Shown piece after piece: positions 1 through 9,748 of a stretch of 64,000 nt of DNA; position 1 is the stretch's first letter; the number at the start of each line of letters is the position of its first letter. Location of the stretch: assembly GCA_020634755.1 (NCBI GenBank), contig JACKBC010000037.1, positions 11,189-75,188 on the forward strand. The letters run 5' to 3'. A program made the position numbers and the translations under genes. Origin of the DNA: Caldilineaceae bacterium. GTDB lineage: Bacteria > Chloroflexota > Anaerolineae > Caldilineales > Caldilineaceae. Under the pieces are notes generated by a model. That model did no database searches and had not been told where the DNA came from. It worked only from the letters and a program-made list of their open reading frames with translations.

Positions 1-2250
1 TTCCAGCTCCTCCATGAGGCGGGCGGCTTTGGGGTAGCCAATGTTGAGACGGCGCTGCAACATGCTGGTGCTGCATGATTCCAGATCGCGCACGGCGTCA
101 ATGGCATCCAGAATCAGCTCTTCCTCATCATCCAGTCGGTCCATCAGGCTAAACCAAGGCGGCACTACCGGCCGCTGAGCGCCGCCGGCAGCCAACGCCG
201 CATCAATGGCCTGCTGTTTCCAGTAGCTGGCAATGGCGTTGATCTCATCATCCGAGACCCAGCAGCCCTGCACGCGCGTCAATTTGGCTTGGTCGGAGCG
301 CATGACCAGCATGTCGCCGCGACCCAGCAGCCGCTCGGCGCCCGGCGTATCCAGAATGACGCGGCTGTCAATTTGGCTGGTCACGGCAAAGGCAATGCGC
401 GTGGGAAAGTTGGCTTTGATCAGCCCGGTAACCACGTCCGTACTGGGGCGCTGGGTGGCCAAAATCAGATGAATGCCGGTGGCGCGCGCCATCTGCGCCA
501 ACCGACAAAGCTGGGTTTCCACATCGTCGGCCGCAGTCATCATCAAATCGGCCAGCTCATCCACCACCAACACAATATAGGGCAGCGGCTGCGGTGCATC
601 CTTGCCGCGCATTTTGCGCACCTTGGCGTTATAAACTTCCACATTGCGCACGCCCGCTTCTTTAAAGGTGCGATAGCGATCGTCCATTTGCAGCAGCAGC
701 CAGGTAAGCACGCCCATAACCTGATCCATCTCGGTGACCACTTTACCAATCAAATGGGGAATGCCGTTATAGCCGGGCAGCTCCACCATTTTGGGGTCAA
801 CCATAACAAATTTCAGGCTTTCCGGGCCGTGCTGCATGAGCAGGCTGGCAATAATCGTGTTGATGCAGACCGACTTGCCCGCGCCCGTGGCCCCGGCAAT
901 GAGCATGTGGGGTGCACGCGTCAAGTCCATGGCCACCGGCGCGCCCGCCGTATTGCGCCCCAGCCCAATGGCCAGCGCGCCGCCATCTTTGCGCAGTTCT
1001 TTGCTTTCCAAAATGCCGCGCAAGCCCACCACAATTTTATCACGATTGGGCACTTCGATACCCACATAGGGCCGCCCCGGCACCGGCGCTTCAATGCGCA
1101 CGGCGGGCGCCTCCAAGGCCAGCGCCAAATCATCAGCCAGGCTCACAATGCGGCTGACGCGAATTTTGCGCCGGTTGCCGGCCCGCTCCACATATTGGGG
1201 CTCCACGCCAAATTGGGTCACGGTTGGCCCGCTCTCTACATGCACCACCTTGACCGGCACATCAAAATCTTCCAGCGTCTGCTCAATGCGCTGCCCCAAT
1301 TCCCGATCGTCGCTTGTACCATAGACACCCACATCCGCATGCAGAAATTCGATGGGCGGCAATTGGTCGGCGTTGCGCAAAAGCTTATGGGTAGAACGCT
1401 CGGCAGACGCACTGGAACGCTCTGGGCGCTTGGTGGTCGAACGCCCGTCGGCCGCGGCGGCGACCGTTGACTGGGTCGCACTTTGCGAAGATCGTTTGGG
1501 CGACACGTAGGTTGAGGGAAGCTCGTCCAGCGGCGCGCTGGGGGGCGTTAATGGCACCTGGCGTGACACCGCTTCTGTGGGCGCGGCCACGGTCGACTCG
1601 GGATATTGAGCCGCGTTACGTGGTGTTGGCGCCACGATCTGGCCTGACGCAGGTGTAGAGGGCGGCGCTGTGGCATCGTCTGCGGTGGTCAACGGCGCGG
1701 CAATCTGCGGCCACGCCAGCCAGATCAGCCTGAAGGCGCCGCGCACCCCGGCCCAAAAGTAGACCAGCGGCGTGTAATTAAGCAGCAGCCACACGCCCAC
1801 CAGCCCCACCAGCCCGCAAATAAGGAGCGCCGACCACTGCCCAAAGGCCGCCACCAACATGCTGCCCAATGCCCAGCCGGTCAATCCGCCGTCGCTGCCA
1901 TCGCGAATGGCCATCCAATCCACGGTATCGTGATTATTGGCAAAGGTGGCCGCCATTAGCGCCAGCAGCAGAAGCTGCACGCCCACCACGGCTTCCACGC
2001 TCCAATAGCCTGCCCGCGGCCCCAGCAAGAGCACCGTCCCCAGCACCAGAATGGAAAGCACCGTCCACGGCGCCAGCCAGCCGGTCATCTCAATCAGCCA
2101 AGGCAGATCCTCGCTGTACATCATGGTGGACAGAAAATAGCCACCCAGGGCAATCAAGAGCAACCCTAAAAAGTCGAGAGGTAAATTATCAAAAAGTTCG
2201 CGCACCATATTGCTGAGCGCGTCGGATGCAGTCGGTTTTGAACGGCTCAT
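1..2250 (-). CDS. ftsK: DNA translocase FtsK/SpoIIIE (C-terminal end beyond the window)
   Basis: This is a hexameric double-stranded DNA pump that works at the division septum during chromosome segregation. The reverse strand from 2250 reads 750 codons without a stop to the window edge, so only the extreme C-terminus is missing. The order is an N-terminal membrane part (about residues 20-190, four to five hydrophobic helices), a variable Pro/Ser/Thr linker to about 300, and the RecA-like motor. The motor shows Walker A GATGAGKS near residue 455 and Walker B VLVVDELADLM. The last codons encode the start of the winged-helix gamma domain (SMLQRRLNIGYPKAARLMEE), which reads polar KOPS-like DNA sites. 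The ATG is preceded by AGAGGA. At least 750 residues is normal for the family. Family assignment is certain; exact function (FtsK versus SpoIIIE) is not separable here. Confidence 0.96.
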   Translation of the reverse strand, partial: MSRSKPTASDALSNMVRELFDNLPLDFLGLLLIALGGYFLSTMMYSEDLPWLIEMTGWLAPWTVLSILVLGTVLLLGPRAGYWSVEAVVGVQLLLLALMAATFANNHDTVDWMAIRDGSDGGLTGWALGSMLVAAFGQWSALLICGLVGLVGVWLLLNYTPLVYFWAGVRGAFRLIWLAWPQIAAPLTTADDATAPPSTPASGQIVAPTPRNAAQYPESTVAAPTEAVSRQVPLTPPSAPLDELPSTYVSPKRSSQSATQSTVAAAADGRSTTKRPERSSASAERSTHKLLRNADQLPPIEFLHADVGVYGTSDDRELGQRIEQTLEDFDVPVKVVHVESGPTVTQFGVEPQYVERAGNRRKIRVSRIVSLADDLALALEAPAVRIEAPVPGRPYVGIEVPNRDKIVVGLRGILESKELRKDGGALAIGLGRNTAGAPVAMDLTRAPHMLIAGATGAGKSVCINTIIASLLMQHGPESLKFVMVDPKMVELPGYNGIPHLIGKVVTEMDQVMGVLTWLLLQMDDRYRTFKEAGVRNVEVYNAKVRKMRGKDAPQPLPYIVLVVDELADLMMTAADDVETQLCRLAQMARATGIHLILATQRPSTDVVTGLIKANFPTRIAFAVTSQIDSRVILDTPGAERLLGRGDMLVMRSDQAKLTRVQGCWVSDDEINAIASYWKQQAIDAALAAGGAQRPVVPPWFSLMDRLDDEEELILDAIDAVRDLESCSTSMLQRRLNIGYPKAARLMEELE

Positions 2251-2357
2251 TGTTTCCTCTCCCGCCCCGGCACTGGATAGGAAAAAGGGCCATTTATCCC
2301 CTTCTCCCATCTCTATTCAAGGCGGAGGTCTCTGATACACTTATGTTAAGCAAGCCT

Positions 2358-2384
2358 GGGAAACGTCGGCTCGCCGACGTTCCC
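2358..2384. terminator. Hairpin between ftsK and the 7TM sensor gene
   Basis: GGGAAACGTCGG and CCGACGTTCCC pair around a four-base loop with one bulge. It lies downstream of the minus-strand gene ending at 2425 and upstream of ftsK. No T-run follows, so a Rho-independent terminator is only one option. Confidence 0.35.
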
Positions 2385-2424
2385 GTTTCTCTCTAGCAGA
2401 CTGGCTGTCGCCGCGTAACGTGAG

Positions 2425-4527
2425 TTATAAACTTCCGTCTTCTAATTCCATTTCGGTCAGCACACGCGCCACTTGCTCGATGGCAATGCGCTGCTTGCGA
2501 TAGAGATCGCTTTCACTGACCGCCAGCTTGTGCGCAATCTCGCGCACTTTGCGTCCCTGTAGAAAGCGCATGTCCAAAATATTGTAGAGCAACCATTCCT
2601 GGGTGACAAACTCCTGCTTGCCCTCTGGCCGCAAGCGCGCAATGGCCATTTCCAGCACCTGGCGCAGCGCTTTGGTCACATCGCCTTCTGCTTGATCCAA
2701 ACCCTGCATCACTATGCGCAGTTTGGTCAGCGGGCTATGCGTTAACTTGGGCCCACCCCAATAGTGGCTCAGCGCATCCTTGACCCAGTTGGCAAATTCA
2801 GGATCGTGAATGGGGCTGGGATCCAGCAGCATGGTGTGCGCCACGGCCTGATTACCGCGCGACATATAAGGCACCGTGCCGCGCATCTGCTGAATGCGTT
2901 CAATGTCGGGGATAATGCGCCGCAGCGATACAAACACCTCCTGCTGCACGCGCCGATCCACCAACGCCCGCCCGGTGCGCTCAATCATGTGCGCCAACGC
3001 GCGCGCGTCTTCTTCAGTCAAATGAGGCAGCGGCCCGGCGCTATTCGGTTCTGCGCCGTTTGATTCTGCGCTCTTCCCCCCCGCACCATTTGACGATCGG
3101 CCGTTGGCGCCCGCGCCATTCACGCCGGCGCCATTTGACGATGCGTGCCCGTTGAGCGGCTCAATAAGCGAATTTTCAGCCGGCCAAACGCCCAGAATGC
3201 CCACCACGGTTGGCTTGCCATTGGTGACCGTGGGCTCCACCAGTGGCCAGATCCAGTAGCCGGCGTGGGCAATGGGCTGGAGCACGGCCTGGCCGTTGCG
3301 CGTGCGCTCGGCGGCGCGGTTGACGACATCCTGCCATTCGCTAATGTTGTTGAGCCGTTGTCGCAAATGAGGCGCGCCCACCGTGGCCTCTACCAGCAGA
3401 TTGGGCCCCACAATCCCGGCCACAAAACCGGCTGGCGTAGCCAACAGTTCGCAGAGCGCGGTCAAATTGTTTTCTAAAAACTGACGCAAATCACTGGTGG
3501 TAAGCAGCCGCCGATCCAGCTCACGCATCCAGGAAACCTCATTGCGATCTTCGCGATAGACCATGCGGTCCACCAACGACTTGGTCACGCTGAGAATAAG
3601 CTGGCTAAAGACAATGACGGCCGTAATGGTGCTAAACAAAATCATATCGCGCGGCAAACCCAAAATGCGCTCGACGCGCGGGATGGTCTGCATGGCCACA
3701 ATCACCAGAATGGCCACCACCGGCCCGCGCGTAAAAAAGCGGATGAGCCGATAGCGCACCACCCGGTCTGGCGTCAGCACACCAAAATAGGCCACCACGT
3801 AACTCATGATCACCAGGAAAATGGCCACCATCATATTGCCCACCATGGCCAATACAAAGATGATGGCGTTGGCCTGCCCGCCCCCCTCCAGCCGCCCCAG
3901 CGCAATCAAATAGGGGAAGATGCCAATGCCGGGCGCCACAAAGCCCCACAAAAGATAGGTCATGCGGCCGCGGCTGCTGGAAGTCAAACAGCGGGTGCGC
4001 GCCAGCCAAATGTGATAGAGCGAGAGCAGCATGGCCAGCCCAAAATAGGCGGCAAAAAGCCAGAAATAGGGACCCGCTTCCAAATAGCTGAGCGGCGGAC
4101 GAAAGTGAATGGCGCCCACCAACTGATCGCCCCAAATTGCGCTGGCCGCGCTGAGCAGCGACAGCGCCAGCATGATCCAACCCAGCCAGCGTCCATATGA
4201 GACGCGGTAATTGGTAGTGCGCAACACGGCTGTCGAGAAAATATAGTAGGCAAAGGGCAACATGGCAATGCCCAGCCACTGCAAACGCAACCACTTATCG
4301 GCAGAATCGCCACTGGCCCACTCCAGCCGATTGAGCGCCACATCGCCCGTATAGGCCACCACCACGCAGGCCAGCAGCAGCGCAAAGCGCCGCGCCGCCG
4401 CATTGCGAAAATTATAGGTTAATGTAAACGCCAGCAGCGAAAAGGCCACAATGATTACCGCCGACGAAATAATTAGGTTAATAAAACTGGCCAGATCGCT
4501 AATGCTGACCGGTATGCCAAAGAACAT
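2425..4527 (-). CDS. Orphan 7TM sensor protein with GAF-like region and C-terminal HTH-like segment
   Basis: The 700-residue protein starts with about eight hydrophobic helices (residues 10-320) that resemble the 7TM extracellular sensor module of histidine kinases. A GAF-like stretch follows (about 335-470). A low-complexity Asn-Gly-Ala linker (about 470-505) leads to a helical C-terminal part. No H, N or G boxes of a kinase are visible. The final 60 residues (YNILDMRFLQGRKVREIAHK, then a SESDLYRKQR segment) read like a helix-turn-helix of the sigma-region-4 type, but this is inference. The start lies three bases after the stop of the gene at 4531-5340, so the two are surely one transcript. 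Ligand and output are unknown. Confidence 0.75.
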   Translation of the reverse strand: MFFGIPVSISDLASFINLIISSAVIIVAFSLLAFTLTYNFRNAAARRFALLLACVVVAYTGDVALNRLEWASGDSADKWLRLQWLGIAMLPFAYYIFSTAVLRTTNYRVSYGRWLGWIMLALSLLSAASAIWGDQLVGAIHFRPPLSYLEAGPYFWLFAAYFGLAMLLSLYHIWLARTRCLTSSSRGRMTYLLWGFVAPGIGIFPYLIALGRLEGGGQANAIIFVLAMVGNMMVAIFLVIMSYVVAYFGVLTPDRVVRYRLIRFFTRGPVVAILVIVAMQTIPRVERILGLPRDMILFSTITAVIVFSQLILSVTKSLVDRMVYREDRNEVSWMRELDRRLLTTSDLRQFLENNLTALCELLATPAGFVAGIVGPNLLVEATVGAPHLRQRLNNISEWQDVVNRAAERTRNGQAVLQPIAHAGYWIWPLVEPTVTNGKPTVVGILGVWPAENSLIEPLNGHASSNGAGVNGAGANGRSSNGAGGKSAESNGAEPNSAGPLPHLTEEDARALAHMIERTGRALVDRRVQQEVFVSLRRIIPDIERIQQMRGTVPYMSRGNQAVAHTMLLDPSPIHDPEFANWVKDALSHYWGGPKLTHSPLTKLRIVMQGLDQAEGDVTKALRQVLEMAIARLRPEGKQEFVTQEWLLYNILDMRFLQGRKVREIAHKLAVSESDLYRKQRIAIEQVARVLTEMELEDGSL

Positions 4528-4530
4528 AGT

Positions 4531-5340
4531 CTATGATGCCCATTCAATATCTTCGCCCACCACAACCCACAAGCCGCGACGTTTTTCCAATTTGATGCGG
4601 AAACCACCGCCCGCCATGGGCGTTCGCCGAATATTCAAATTTAGCGCAGCGCGTTCCAGCGTGTCAAACTCCACGGGATCCATTTCGATCAACGGACCCT
4701 GCGGCGGCGGCGCCGGCTCTGCGGGCACGAGCCACAGCGTGGAGCCGTCAAAGCCCAAATCACCCACAACTTCAGCCGGGTGGCAGCGAATGCGCAGCTG
4801 GGCGGGCGAGCCATCGGCATTGGGCTCCAGATGACGCGTAATGCCCAATTTGTGGATCAACGCCGTGCGTCGAATACGCAGCGTATCCGGCTCTTCCTTT
4901 TCGGCGCTGCGATAGTAACGGGCCAACGCATAGATCGGCCCAAAGGCGTTCTGCTTGCTCAACAGATAGAGCAGTTCGTTACGCACGCTGCCCCAGCGAT
5001 AGCGAAAATCCAGATCGTCGACGCGATCCCCATATTCCAGCAGCCCCAATGTGGCTTCGGCGCCCAGTCGGCTCAAAATGGCCGTGGGCGGCAACACCGA
5101 TGGATCCTGCTTGAGCCGCGCCAGCAACATATCGGTGGTGGCTTCCACATCCTCCTCGGCCAGAAAGGTGCGGCGACTGCTCAAACTAAAGAACACGCCA
5201 ATGACCACCGCCACCCCGAAGAGCACAACCAGCGTCCAGCTCACCCAATCCATCGATTCCAGAATGCGCGCAAACGAAGGGAATTGATCGCCCCCCCACT
5301 GGGAGAAAAATTCTTGAATGGCGCTGCGCAGTTGGTCCAT
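4531..5340 (-). CDS. Membrane-anchored protein of unknown function
   Basis: I do not recognise this family. The ATG at 5340 is chosen because GAAAGAG precedes it and a membrane helix follows soon after; a longer reading up to 5460 has no such support. Of the 269 residues, about 30-55 form a single membrane segment (WVSWTLVVLFGVAVVIGVFF). The rest is soluble: a helical region (60-160) and a mixed region with an acidic-proline loop. It is the first gene of a unit with the 7TM sensor, three bases apart, so it may assist or report to that sensor. Confidence 0.7.
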   Translation of the reverse strand: MDQLRSAIQEFFSQWGGDQFPSFARILESMDWVSWTLVVLFGVAVVIGVFFSLSSRRTFLAEEDVEATTDMLLARLKQDPSVLPPTAILSRLGAEATLGLLEYGDRVDDLDFRYRWGSVRNELLYLLSKQNAFGPIYALARYYRSAEKEEPDTLRIRRTALIHKLGITRHLEPNADGSPAQLRIRCHPAEVVGDLGFDGSTLWLVPAEPAPPPQGPLIEMDPVEFDTLERAALNLNIRRTPMAGGGFRIKLEKRRGLWVVVGEDIEWAS

Positions 5341-5456
5341 AATGCTCTTTCGGATGCGTATGTTTATTGGCGCAATTTTACCATAAAGGCTGGGGGAAGT
5401 AAGGATTGGGTAGTTGGGTGATTGGGAATTGGCGCGCTCCCCACCCCAAACACAGG

Positions 5457-5584
5457 GCAATCGCGTACCTTAAAAAAGCAAGGTTAAAACTCGCGGCTGA
5501 CACGGCAAAGCGGTCTCAACCGCTTGCTTTTTAGCCGCTGCGGCGGCTTTTCATTGTGAGCTGCTGGATTTATCCGTTGCGATT
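5457..5584 (+). repeat. Dispersed intergenic repeat, family 2, copy 1
   Basis: This copy begins GCAATCGCGTACCTTAAAAA and ends GATTTATCCGTTGC. It contains the stem AAGCGGT/ACCGCTT. Related copies lie at 15721-15844 and 32057-32135, all between genes. The rest of the gap 5341-5707 shows only a TATAAT box at 5648-5653, a possible -10 for the lipoprotein gene without a convincing -35. Confidence 0.7.
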
Positions 5585-5707
5585 ACGAAGTTCGCGATTG
5601 CCCTAACCCCAAACCATTCCAGTGTAGCGCACTAAATCAAATCAAGGTATAATTCGCCATTGTCTGACCCTTTTCGCATAAATTTGAGTCCGCAGGATTT
5701 AACATAC

Positions 5708-6742
5708 ATGATCTATCGTTTATTTATTTTTTTTGCCGTTGGTCTGGCTTTGCTTTTGGCCGCCTGCGGGTCCGACGAGCCCACCCCGTCACCCACCGCT
5801 ATACCCGCATCCACCAGCACGTCGACACCCCTACCGGCCACGGCCACGCCCCCGCCGCTTGATCTGATTGATACGCTCATGCAGATGGACGATTTTACCA
5901 TATTGAGCATGACGCTGAATGAGGTGGGGTTGGCGGATCAATTGCATCAAGAAGGGCCGTTTACAATTTTCGCACCGACCAACGCGGCCTTTGCCGAACT
6001 GCCCGATGCCATCAAAAACGATGCCGACGCGCCCTTCGATCTGATGCTACAGATCATTGTGGATGGCGCGCTGGCGCCCGAGGCATTGACGCAAACCAGC
6101 ACGCTGACCCCGCTCTTGGGCGACGCGGCGCCATTGACCGTCACCAATGCCAATGGGGTCATTGAAATAAACGAGGCGCAGATCACCGGCCCGCCTATTG
6201 CGGCGCAAAACGGGCTTATTTATCCCATTGATAAGGTGCTGGTGCCCCCCACTATTTCGATCTTGGCGCTCCAAAGTAATGTACCAGTGGCCAATGCGGT
6301 GCTGCCGAATCTCTTGCAGATTGCCGAAGAAGCCGGCGATCTCACCACCTTTTTAGATGGGATGCAGGCCGCCGGCCTTTTTGACATTCTGAGCGCCGAC
6401 ACGCCCCACACGCTCTTTGCGCCCACCGACCGCGCGTTCGAGCAGCTTGTTGAAAACACATCGGGAGAGCTGCTCAAAAAGCTGGATGAAGACCCAGCGC
6501 CGCTGTTCAAATATCATCTACTGGACGGCTATTTGGCCGCCACATCGATTCAAGATGGCCTGACGTTAAAGACGCTGGCCGGTGCGCCGCTCACCTTTGC
6601 CGCGCAACCGGATGGCGACAAACTCCAGCTCTTGATCAACAATGGGCAAGCCGGCGCGGCCGCCCTTGTGGGCCAGGAATTGGCCGCGCGCAATGGCGTG
6701 ATTCACGTAATCGATGCGGTGCTGCTGCCGCCGGACGAATAG
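5708..6742 (+). CDS. Lipoprotein with two fasciclin (FAS1) domains
   Basis: This is an exported lipid-anchored adhesion-type protein of 344 residues. The ATG at 5708 is preferred to an upstream TTG because it opens directly on a lipoprotein signal: hydrophobic core IFFAVGLALLLAAC with the lipobox cysteine near residue 20, followed by a Pro/Thr/Ser spacer. Two FAS1 domains follow, about residues 50-185 and 190-343. Each carries the family hallmarks FTIFAPTNAAF or TLFAPTDRAF near its start and a GVIHVID-type or GLIYPIDKVL ending. FAS1 domains mediate cell-surface or matrix contacts; the partner is unknown. It stands alone between a minus-strand unit and the P-loop gene. Confidence 0.92.
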   Translation: MIYRLFIFFAVGLALLLAACGSDEPTPSPTAIPASTSTSTPLPATATPPPLDLIDTLMQMDDFTILSMTLNEVGLADQLHQEGPFTIFAPTNAAFAELPDAIKNDADAPFDLMLQIIVDGALAPEALTQTSTLTPLLGDAAPLTVTNANGVIEINEAQITGPPIAAQNGLIYPIDKVLVPPTISILALQSNVPVANAVLPNLLQIAEEAGDLTTFLDGMQAAGLFDILSADTPHTLFAPTDRAFEQLVENTSGELLKKLDEDPAPLFKYHLLDGYLAATSIQDGLTLKTLAGAPLTFAAQPDGDKLQLLINNGQAGAAALVGQELAARNGVIHVIDAVLLPPDE

Positions 6743-6762
6743 AAATTGGATTGGTTCATTTT

Positions 6763-7602
6763 ATGCACACACGCACTGAAAATGAGATTCCACATCTGCC
6801 GGATTTTGTAGAAATCGCGCCTGGCATCGGCTATGGCGCGCCGCCGACCGCCAGCTGGATTCCCATTGCCGACTGTCCGCTGCTGATCGTGGTGGGGGTA
6901 ACGGGCGTGGGCAAGAGCACAACCATTGCCGCGCTGAACGAGCGCGAAATCCCCTTCACCATGCTGCCGGATCGCCGCGTCCTCACCGATGATCTGATTA
7001 TTGCGCGGCTGCAACAGGCAGATGGCGTTCCGGTTAAGCGGGAACAAGATCGAGCGCGGCGCTTTGACTATACGCGCCGCTTCCGCGCCCAATTTCCCGG
7101 CGGCATGGCCCATGCGCTGGCCCAATTGCAGATTATCGAATCCACAGCCGCGGGACAGCTTATTTTTGATGGGCTGCGCGGGAGCAACGAGGTCGAGCAC
7201 GCCGCGCAACTGCTGCCGCTGGCGCGCTTTGTGGCGCTGGATGCACCGGATATTGTGCGCGTGCAGCGCTTGCTGGGCCGCGACGATGCCTTTGATCAAA
7301 TTCAGCCCAGCAGCCCACCCGTGCACGCGCACGCTGGCCGTACGCTGCCCGCCGACGGCGCCGATGAACTCTTCTCCGCAGCTGAAATTGAGCTGCTGCT
7401 TCACCTTGTCGAGAGCGGCCAGGTGACCGTAGATGAGCTACGCGCCAAGCTGCAAATTGTTTGTGCGGAGCGGCGCAACTACGACCCCAGCGATACGCTA
7501 GAGATGCTGCGCAATGTTGCCACCTTGCGCAGCTTATTCATCGATACGACGCGCCATACGCCCGCCCAAGCGGCGTGGGACATCTTGCGCTTTATGAGTT
7601 GA
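6763..7602 (+). CDS. P-loop NTPase of unknown role
   Basis: The 279-residue protein carries a clear Walker A (GVTGVGKSTT, residues 45-54) close to its N-terminus. It also has LIFDGLRGSNE near residue 140, which looks like a Walker B or lid region of small kinases. The overall plan resembles adenylate/gluconate-kinase-like P-loop proteins more than AAA+ machines; no Sensor or arginine-finger motif is obvious. The ATG at 6763 is preferred to a TTG at 6751. The C-terminal third is helical. It lies 20 bases after the FAS1 gene and 34 before the enolase-superfamily gene. The substrate cannot be named from sequence. Confidence 0.75.
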   Translation: MHTRTENEIPHLPDFVEIAPGIGYGAPPTASWIPIADCPLLIVVGVTGVGKSTTIAALNEREIPFTMLPDRRVLTDDLIIARLQQADGVPVKREQDRARRFDYTRRFRAQFPGGMAHALAQLQIIESTAAGQLIFDGLRGSNEVEHAAQLLPLARFVALDAPDIVRVQRLLGRDDAFDQIQPSSPPVHAHAGRTLPADGADELFSAAEIELLLHLVESGQVTVDELRAKLQIVCAERRNYDPSDTLEMLRNVATLRSLFIDTTRHTPAQAAWDILRFMS

Positions 7603-7636
7603 GCGTGCGGCGGGATCAACACTCCCATAGGAAATT

Positions 7637-8746
7637 ATGACCACCACTATTTCGGCCATTGAAACCACCGTTTTTCGTCTGCCCATGTATGGCGCGCTGC
7701 ACTGGGGACAGCACAGCTCCTTGAGCGAAGTGCGCCACGTGCTGGTGCGCGTGCACCTGAGCGACGGCAGCAGCGGCATGGCCGAAGCGCCGCCCCGCCC
7801 CACCATTTACGGCGAGACCGTGCAGAGCATTGTCAGCATTATCGACACTGAGCTGAGCCCGCGGCTTCTTGGCCAGCCCGCTGCCGATGTACGCGCTATT
7901 TATGCGCGCATGGAGCAGATCAAGAATAATCACGCGGCCAAAGGCGGTGTTGACATGGCGCTGCACGCGGCGTTGGCCCAAAGCAAAGGCACGTCGCTGG
8001 CCGCGCATTTGGGCGCCACGCAGGAGCGCATTAAGGTAAGCTACATTTTGGGCATTAACAATCGCGATGAAATGTTGGCCGAGGCCGAGAACGTCTTTCA
8101 ACAAGGCGTGCGCGTTTTCAAAGTCAAAGTGGGGCGCAACTGGGCGGATGATCTGGCGCGCATTGCCGAATTGCAGCAGATCTATGGGCTGGCGCTGGCT
8201 CTTTATGCCGATGCCAACGAATGCATGACCCCCGCCGAAGCGCCCGCCAAGCTGGAACAGCTGGCCGAGATGGGATTGCTCTATTGCGAAGAGCCGCTGC
8301 CCGTGGAGCAGATCCAGGCGCGGGCGACGCTGCGGGCCGGTCAACATCTGCCGCTGATTGCCGACGACAGCACCTTGACCACGCGCGATTTGACGCGCGA
8401 ACTGTGCTTTGACACTTTTGATATTTTGAACATCAAAACCGCCCGCACCGGCTATACGGCCTCGCAACAGATGCTGGAGATGGCCACGCGGGCGGGCGGC
8501 AGCAAAGGCGTGATGATTGGCTCACAGGCCAGCGCCGGGTTAGGCACGGCGCGCGCCGGTCTCTTTGCCGCCTTGCCGGGTATTGCGCATCCATCCGAGC
8601 TGAGCTTTTTCCTCAAGCTCAAAGAGGACATTATCAATCGCCCCATCCCCATTGTGGATGGCTACGTGGCCCTCAGTGATCTGCTGGCCGTAGAGGTGGA
8701 TCAGGATCTGCTGCGTGCGCAGAGTAGGGCAACCGTCGCGGCATGA
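7637..8746 (+). CDS. Mandelate racemase/muconate-lactonizing family enzyme
   Basis: This is an enolase-superfamily enzyme of the MLE subgroup, 369 residues. It abstracts an alpha proton from a carboxylate and holds the enolate on Mg2+. The catalytic set is complete: KVK at 162-164, metal ligands D192 (DANE), E218/E219 (EEPLP) and D243/D244 (ADDS), and the second base K267 (NIKTARTG). The N-terminal capping domain (1-130) determines substrate. Cycloisomerase, dipeptide epimerase and o-succinylbenzoate synthase are all possible. No menaquinone or aromatic-degradation genes are adjacent; the peptidase genes nearby make dipeptide epimerase attractive but unproven. AGGAAATT precedes the ATG. Confidence 0.9.
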   Translation: MTTTISAIETTVFRLPMYGALHWGQHSSLSEVRHVLVRVHLSDGSSGMAEAPPRPTIYGETVQSIVSIIDTELSPRLLGQPAADVRAIYARMEQIKNNHAAKGGVDMALHAALAQSKGTSLAAHLGATQERIKVSYILGINNRDEMLAEAENVFQQGVRVFKVKVGRNWADDLARIAELQQIYGLALALYADANECMTPAEAPAKLEQLAEMGLLYCEEPLPVEQIQARATLRAGQHLPLIADDSTLTTRDLTRELCFDTFDILNIKTARTGYTASQQMLEMATRAGGSKGVMIGSQASAGLGTARAGLFAALPGIAHPSELSFFLKLKEDIINRPIPIVDGYVALSDLLAVEVDQDLLRAQSRATVAA

Positions 8747-8824
8747 TGGGCGGCAGCGCCGCCACACACAGCCAGAAATGCGCAAGTCTGGAAACTTGCG
8801 CTACAGTTTTTCCAAGGAGTTTTC

Positions 8825-9718
8825 ATGCAGTCACTACCAGCCATTAGCGGCCCTTTGCGCATGTCGGAAATTATTGATCGGGCGTTTCGGCTTTATCAGC
8901 ACTATTTTCGCACCTTGATTATTTTGCCGCTGTTGACGTACATCCCCCTTGGCTTAATGCAGATTGCGGTCGTCATGATCGGTGGCAGCACCACGAATGC
9001 CGAACGCCAGATCCTAGAGACAACCAGAGTGCTGTCCAGAGGAGGTGATGATGCAACAGCCATTTTTCTCGTGGTCATGGGGCTTGTTGTGGGGCTGATT
9101 GTCGTTGTGGTTGCCCTGACGTTGACCAATGCCAGCTCTCTCCAGGCCGCGCATGCCGTGCGTGGAGAAGCGCTGGCCGCCCTGCCGGCGTTGCGATTGG
9201 GGCTCAGGCGCGTTAGCGGCATTCTCAGATTAGGCGTAATCTTTTTGCTGGCCTTCATCCCACTACTCTTAGTCCTGGGTATGTTGGCGGCGGTGAATCC
9301 CGCATTGATGGGCTGCGGGGTGATTCTTTTCGTCCCACTGGGCATCTATGTGGGCGGCCGCATGACCGCGGTAACCGGCGCTTTCTACGCCGCCGGCGAG
9401 GGCCCCCTGGATTCGATCCGCACCAGTTGGCGGCTGACTGAAGGCTATGTGTGGCGCAGTCTGGGTTTTGGCCTGCTCATCGGTATCCTCAGCGCCGTTA
9501 TCAATTCGGGCATTGGCGCTGTAATCGGCGCCGTCTTTGAACTGACCATGCCTTCGGTGGTGGGCGCCAGCCTCTCCGTCGCCACCACCACCGTCATCAA
9601 CGCGCTGTGGCTGCCAGTTGGGCTGCTGGCCAACATGCTCTACTACTACGATTTACGCGTGCGTCAGGACGGGTACGATCTGGCGTTGCGGATCGATGAG
9701 TTGGCGGAGCAGGGGTAA
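8825..9718 (+). CDS. Multi-pass membrane protein
   Basis: The 297 residues form about six hydrophobic segments grouped in pairs (roughly 35-60, 75-100, 140-165, 170-190, 215-240, 255-280). The N-terminus (PLRMSEIIDRAFRLYQHYFR) resembles membrane proteins of the glycerophosphodiester phosphodiesterase membrane-domain and DUF975 type, where an amphipathic start precedes paired helices. There are no catalytic motifs. A strong AAGGAG lies six bases before the ATG. It is 78 bases after the MLE-family gene; whether they share a transcript is unclear. The function is unknown. Confidence 0.75.
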   Translation: MQSLPAISGPLRMSEIIDRAFRLYQHYFRTLIILPLLTYIPLGLMQIAVVMIGGSTTNAERQILETTRVLSRGGDDATAIFLVVMGLVVGLIVVVVALTLTNASSLQAAHAVRGEALAALPALRLGLRRVSGILRLGVIFLLAFIPLLLVLGMLAAVNPALMGCGVILFVPLGIYVGGRMTAVTGAFYAAGEGPLDSIRTSWRLTEGYVWRSLGFGLLIGILSAVINSGIGAVIGAVFELTMPSVVGASLSVATTTVINALWLPVGLLANMLYYYDLRVRQDGYDLALRIDELAEQG

Positions 9719-9748
9719 TGGTGATTAGATTGATTGGGTTTTAATCAC

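Noticed and set aside
289..1470. Long plus-strand open frame (393 codons)
   Set aside because: It is antisense to ftsK, whose motifs are intact on the other strand, and its composition (His/Gln/Arg-rich) is typical of a shadow frame.
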